A DNA stretch of 64,000 nucleotides from the NCBI RefSeq assembly GCF_002886255.1, contig NZ_KZ614149.1, positions 2,604,001 through 2,668,000 on the forward strand. Direction: 5' to 3'. Positions 61,637 through 64,000 of this stretch are shown in pieces; position 1 is the stretch's first letter; the number at the start of each line of letters is the position of its first letter. The notes under the pieces were generated by a model, which did not search any database, had not been told where the DNA came from, and worked only from the letters and a program-made list of their open reading frames with translations. The translations under genes and the position numbers were made by a program. Source of the DNA: Alteribacillus bidgolensis. GTDB taxonomy: Bacteria; Bacillota; Bacilli; Bacillales; Marinococcaceae.

Positions 61637-61736
61637 CCAGCCTTCCCCCTCTAATATAAGAATAAGTGCACATAGGAATCATATTTTATGAGAAAGATAT
61701 TTATTACCTGAATTTACCATAACCATTAAGCCATAA

Positions 61737-61777
61737 AGAAAGGACAGACTCAAATGAAAGATAAGTCTGCCCCATTC
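61737..61777 (-). terminator. Terminator of the COG0523 operon
   Basis: On the minus strand GGCAGACT and AGTCTGTCC pair around a 13-base loop, followed by TTTCTTT. Confidence 0.7.
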
Positions 61778-61837
61778 CCTTATGTCCTGTTTTGACAAAG
61801 TTATTGCTGTGTCCTTTATTACATGAACTTAAGTTTT

Positions 61838-62761
61838 TTATAGCTTTTGAAGCCCTCCCTTAATTTTGTTCTCATCAAGGTCTTCTCCTATGATAACCAA
61901 TAAAGGATCAATGTCTCTATCTTGCTGGTACTTCTCAAAGGTTAATCCACCGTGCGAGTAATTAAATAAAAACATTTCTGGTCCACTCGTAAAGATGACA
62001 AATCCTTTCATGCGAAAGACATTTCCTTCAATTTTTTTTATCCACTGAGAAAACTTGAGCCGGCTGACAGGTTGAGGCAGCGGCAATGTTAATGAGTGAA
62101 GATGCAAGTCTTCCACAGCGTGTGCCTTCCTTTCTGCAGACGGCAAAGAGGAATGATTGGTTTTTGAAAATAATTCGGATAAAGATATATTTGCATACGC
62201 ACAATGGAAAATGCTTGCCTTTGGGTTTATTTCTTTTAACGTTTGATTTACAGCCTTTTGTTCGCTGGTGCTCACTTTGTCTATCTTATTGAGCACCACG
62301 ATATCAGCGTATTTTACTTGTTCTTTCATCAGCTTCTTTACTTTAATACTTCCTTTTTTATCGTTCCATTGTTTCGCGTCAACCAGGGTGATGACCGCTT
62401 TTATGTTTAGTTTGTCTGCGATAAAAGGATGAGTACAAGCCTCGATCACATCTACAGGATGAGCAGCACCGGTTACTTCTACATAAATCGCATCGAGTTC
62501 GTTTTCTTTTAATAAATGATCTAGTTGCTGGCTGAGCTGTCCTTGGATTGTACAACAGATACAGCCGTTCAAAAGCTCTTTTAAAGGCGTATTGGCGGGA
62601 ATTACAGCTGAATCAATGCTTTTCTCCCCCAATTCATTCATCAAAACAGCCACGTTCCTGCCAATCTCTTGTTCTTTTTGAAGTAATTGTCTGAGCAGCG
62701 TACTTTTCCCGCTTCCTAGAAAGCCGCTCAACATGTAAATTTCTGTTCGGTGATTGTTCAA
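61838..62761 (-). CDS. COG0523 (CobW/P47K) GTPase, probable zinc metallochaperone
   Basis: 307 residues. P-loop LSGFLGSGKSTLLRQLL, the metal-binding CxCC in LNGCICCTIQGQL, Walker-B-like IYVEVTGAAHPVDVI and guanine specificity VLNKIDKV. The C-terminal CobW_C domain runs from LKFSQWIKKIEGNVFRMKGF. COG0523 proteins deliver metals using GTP; the Zur-type operator in front of this operon points to zinc. TTG start (62761) after GGGAGGG. Second gene of the unit, 45 bp after the ferredoxin-like gene. Confidence 0.87.
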   Translation of the reverse strand: MNNHRTEIYMLSGFLGSGKSTLLRQLLQKEQEIGRNVAVLMNELGEKSIDSAVIPANTPLKELLNGCICCTIQGQLSQQLDHLLKENELDAIYVEVTGAAHPVDVIEACTHPFIADKLNIKAVITLVDAKQWNDKKGSIKVKKLMKEQVKYADIVVLNKIDKVSTSEQKAVNQTLKEINPKASIFHCAYANISLSELFSKTNHSSLPSAERKAHAVEDLHLHSLTLPLPQPVSRLKFSQWIKKIEGNVFRMKGFVIFTSGPEMFLFNYSHGGLTFEKYQQDRDIDPLLVIIGEDLDENKIKGGLQKL

Positions 62762-62805
62762 AATGTATTAAACCCTCCCGCTTTGTGTGATCCTTCCCAT
62801 ACCTA

Positions 62806-63174
62806 TTATGTTTTGGATTTAGATATACCAATAGATGAAATATTAGTAGGCTGGAAGTTTGCATGCTGGTACCGGTAAGCAATGTAAGGGTGAAGAGGTT
62901 CATTTTTTTGAATGTGTTGATTAATGATTTTTCTTCCCATATCCGGGGTTATCGTTTTATACCAAATGCCTTCTGGATAAACCAGTACCACGCAGGCATC
63001 CTCACATCTCCCGTTACAGCGCGTGCGAGTGGTATGTATATATTCATCAAGACCAAGGCTTTTTATTTCATCGCGAATCGCCTGTGTTACCTCTTCTCCA
63101 TTTTTCCTCATGCAGCTGCCGCCATTGCAGATTAATACATGATGCGTTGTATTCGATAAATTCCAAGTAACCAT
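62806..63174 (-). CDS. Thioredoxin-like (2Fe-2S) ferredoxin
   Basis: 122 residues. HHVLICNGGSCMRKNG, TRTRCNGRCEDACVVLVYPE and GIWYKTITPDMGRKIINQHI match the thioredoxin-like ferredoxin family, with cysteines for a 2Fe-2S cluster. Related proteins (CbiW) occur in cobalamin gene clusters; here it precedes a COG0523 GTPase under a Zur-type box. ATG at 63174 is eight bases after GAGGG; the earlier TTG at 63207 lies within the operator. It may supply electrons or bind metal in zinc shortage. Confidence 0.82.
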   Translation of the reverse strand: MVTWNLSNTTHHVLICNGGSCMRKNGEEVTQAIRDEIKSLGLDEYIHTTRTRCNGRCEDACVVLVYPEGIWYKTITPDMGRKIINQHIQKNEPLHPYIAYRYQHANFQPTNISSIGISKSKT

Positions 63175-63194
63175 ATGTTTATCCCTCAAATCAA

Positions 63195-63254
63195 AAATCG
63201 TAATCATTACTATTTATAATTAAAAATTTTAGTCGACTTTTCTTTACTAGTCAA
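63195..63254 (-). promoter_or_regulatory. Promoter and Zur-type box
   Basis: TTGACT (rc 63249-63254), 17 bp, TAAAAT (rc 63226-63231). On the plus strand 63195-63215 reads AAATCGTAATCATTAC then TATTT; the B. subtilis Zur box is AAATCGTAATNATTACGATTT, so one base differs (T for G). The box covers about +3 to +23, a repressor position. Confidence 0.72.
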
Positions 63255-63310
63255 CCGTTCTTTATGCTTAAAAGACTACGATCCTTATTTTCTTAAAGAA
63301 ATATGCATTA

Positions 63311-63352
63311 GAAAAACTCGACTTGCCGCCGAGTTTTTATGGCTGAAGGATC
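63311..63352 (+). repeat. Interspersed repeat, copy H (module 1 part)
   Basis: GAAAAACTCGACTTGCCGCC and GAGTTTTTATGGCTGAAGGA resemble module 1. Confidence 0.45.
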
Positions 63353-63431
63353 ATTTTTTTTTGTAATTGCAAAACATCTTGATTAATAGATTGTTCTTTT
63401 TCATAAGCAAAAAAAAAAGCTCCCCTGCCAA

Positions 63432-63878
63432 GTGAAAACGGGAGTGGAAGCACAAAACAAAAGGCTTTCCAGCTGCTTGAAACACGTTTTTTCCACAGTA
63501 GAAGAAATGAACCATCACGTTTCCCATCACAGCGAAATATTACGGCGGGGGTCTACTGAAAACGACGTTCTTATGTTTCTTGCAGAGCGATCATTAACTT
63601 ATCCTAGAACAAGCTGGATTAAAGTTAAAAACATCGCCGCAGCGGTCTGCAAAAGTATTCGTACTGTTGGTTACGCCCTGAAATCGTTAGAAGAGAAAAA
63701 GATAATTCAGCGTATTCCGGTAATGAGAGAGACAAAAGGCGGCAACAGCAGTAATCTAATTGCGATTCTGCCTTTTTCACCCCGTGTCTTCAGACCGTCA
63801 ATTTCCTACCGCTCGTCCCCTGAAACCGCTGATGCATGCCTGCCTTTTCTTAGTGATGGGTTTACTTTTAAACACTAG
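63432..63878 (+). CDS. Winged-helix DNA-binding protein
   Basis: Up to 148 residues. KVKNIAAAVCKSIRTVGYAL with KSLEEKKIIQRIPVMRETKG looks like a winged helix-turn-helix and wing, as in replication-initiator or MarR/GntR-like proteins. The start is uncertain: GTG at 63432 has no ribosome binding site, and ATG coding MNHHVSHHSEIL has only AGAAGAA. The C-terminal 45 residues are low complexity. No family assigned. Confidence 0.5.
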   Translation: MKTGVEAQNKRLSSCLKHVFSTVEEMNHHVSHHSEILRRGSTENDVLMFLAERSLTYPRTSWIKVKNIAAAVCKSIRTVGYALKSLEEKKIIQRIPVMRETKGGNSSNLIAILPFSPRVFRPSISYRSSPETADACLPFLSDGFTFKH

Positions 63879-64000
63879 CTTGGCTCCACTAATCTCATTT
63901 GGTGACTGATCCACCCAGCTAAAGTGTTCAGCAAGTCGAACTGCTGTTTTGTTAAAAGATCGTACATTGTTAGTTTAGAGAGATACTTTTCCCTGAATCT
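63875..64000 (-). CDS. C-terminus of an unidentified protein
   Basis: Minus-strand frame entering from the window edge and ending RFREKYLSKLTMYDLLTKQQ, FDLLNTLAGWISHQMRLVEP-Ser-stop. The amphipathic helices are plausible coding sequence. It ends within four bases of the convergent gene's stop. Too short to name. Confidence 0.35.
   Translation of the reverse strand, partial: RFREKYLSKLTMYDLLTKQQFDLLNTLAGWISHQMRLVEPS

Noticed and set aside
1..64000. CRISPR array or phage island
   Set aside because: No regularly spaced identical repeats with unique spacers, and no phage structural, integrase or cas genes were seen. The 21-bp tandem repeat has no spacers.

Overview
The window looks like a chromosomal segment of a Gram-positive, endospore-forming Bacillaceae member. 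It carries spore genes (an SspH-type SASP, an alpha/beta SASP, the cortex lytic hydrolase CwlJ, a GerAB-type germination permease, a YheC/YheD coat-associated protein), the master regulator SinR, a PBP3-type penicillin-binding protein, CcpA-type cre sites, a Zur-type operator, a tandem glycine riboswitch and AGGAGG-type ribosome binding sites with many GTG/TTG starts. Exported proteins (levanase, PBP, a Glu-rich lipoprotein) are strikingly acidic, which suggests a saline or alkaline habitat. The species cannot be fixed from this sequence. I saw no rRNA, tRNA, CRISPR array or intact transposase.

Layout. 0-3.2 kb: broken alcohol dehydrogenase, arylamine N-acetyltransferase, broken glutamate dehydrogenase. 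2.2-7.4 kb: a glutamine-use unit (glsA, glnT) divergent from its two-component system glnJ-glnL, with a candidate GlnL box between them. 8.1-9.5 kb: lrgA-lrgB plus an HPr-like gene. 10-13.8 kb: cysQ, a YkoP-like gene, a YkuE-type phosphoesterase and a racemase-family protein. 13.9-18.9 kb: levanase under a cre site, methyltransferase, RsbR-like protein, glycerophosphodiesterase. 18.9-20.2 kb: a luciferase-like monooxygenase gene broken by an inversion. 20.2-24.8 kb: FbpA-like peptide, small kinase, CvpA, VOC and DinB proteins, AraC regulator. 25-36.3 kb: relics, spore genes, a decayed ABC exporter with an intact TetR regulator, cwlJ and an SASP gene. 36.5-45.1 kb: remnants of beta-ketoadipate genes, hutH, an NhaC-type antiporter, two DUF3231 paralogs and a gerAB-like gene with an early stop codon. 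45.5-50.4 kb: Glu-rich lipoprotein, RDD protein, Ada relic, and a glycine-riboswitch operon glyA-sdaAB-sdaAA. 50.6-52.0 kb: an AT-rich cassette bounded by inverted repeats and carrying a DJ-1/PfpI gene. 52.2-64 kb: pbpC, a YpcP-type exonuclease, sinR, a DUF4062 protein, a DPBB/DUF3889 protein and a Zur-box operon of a COG0523 GTPase and a ferredoxin.

Several units make joint metabolic sense. Glutaminase, glutamine transporter and GlnJ-GlnL form a glutamine sensing and use module whose next enzyme, glutamate dehydrogenase, is dead here. GlyA plus serine dehydratase behind a glycine riboswitch form a glycine to serine to pyruvate route. CcpA-type sites sit at the start points of both levanase and an FbpA-like gene.

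Two larger patterns stand out. First, gene decay is dense: about sixteen relics or frameshifted genes, including an inversion and a head-to-head deletion. Some single-base frameshifts lie at homopolymers and could be sequencing errors, but the large rearrangements cannot. Second, an interspersed palindromic repeat of about 95 bp occurs in three near-identical full copies and several partial ones, the full copies all lying in convergent intergenic gaps.
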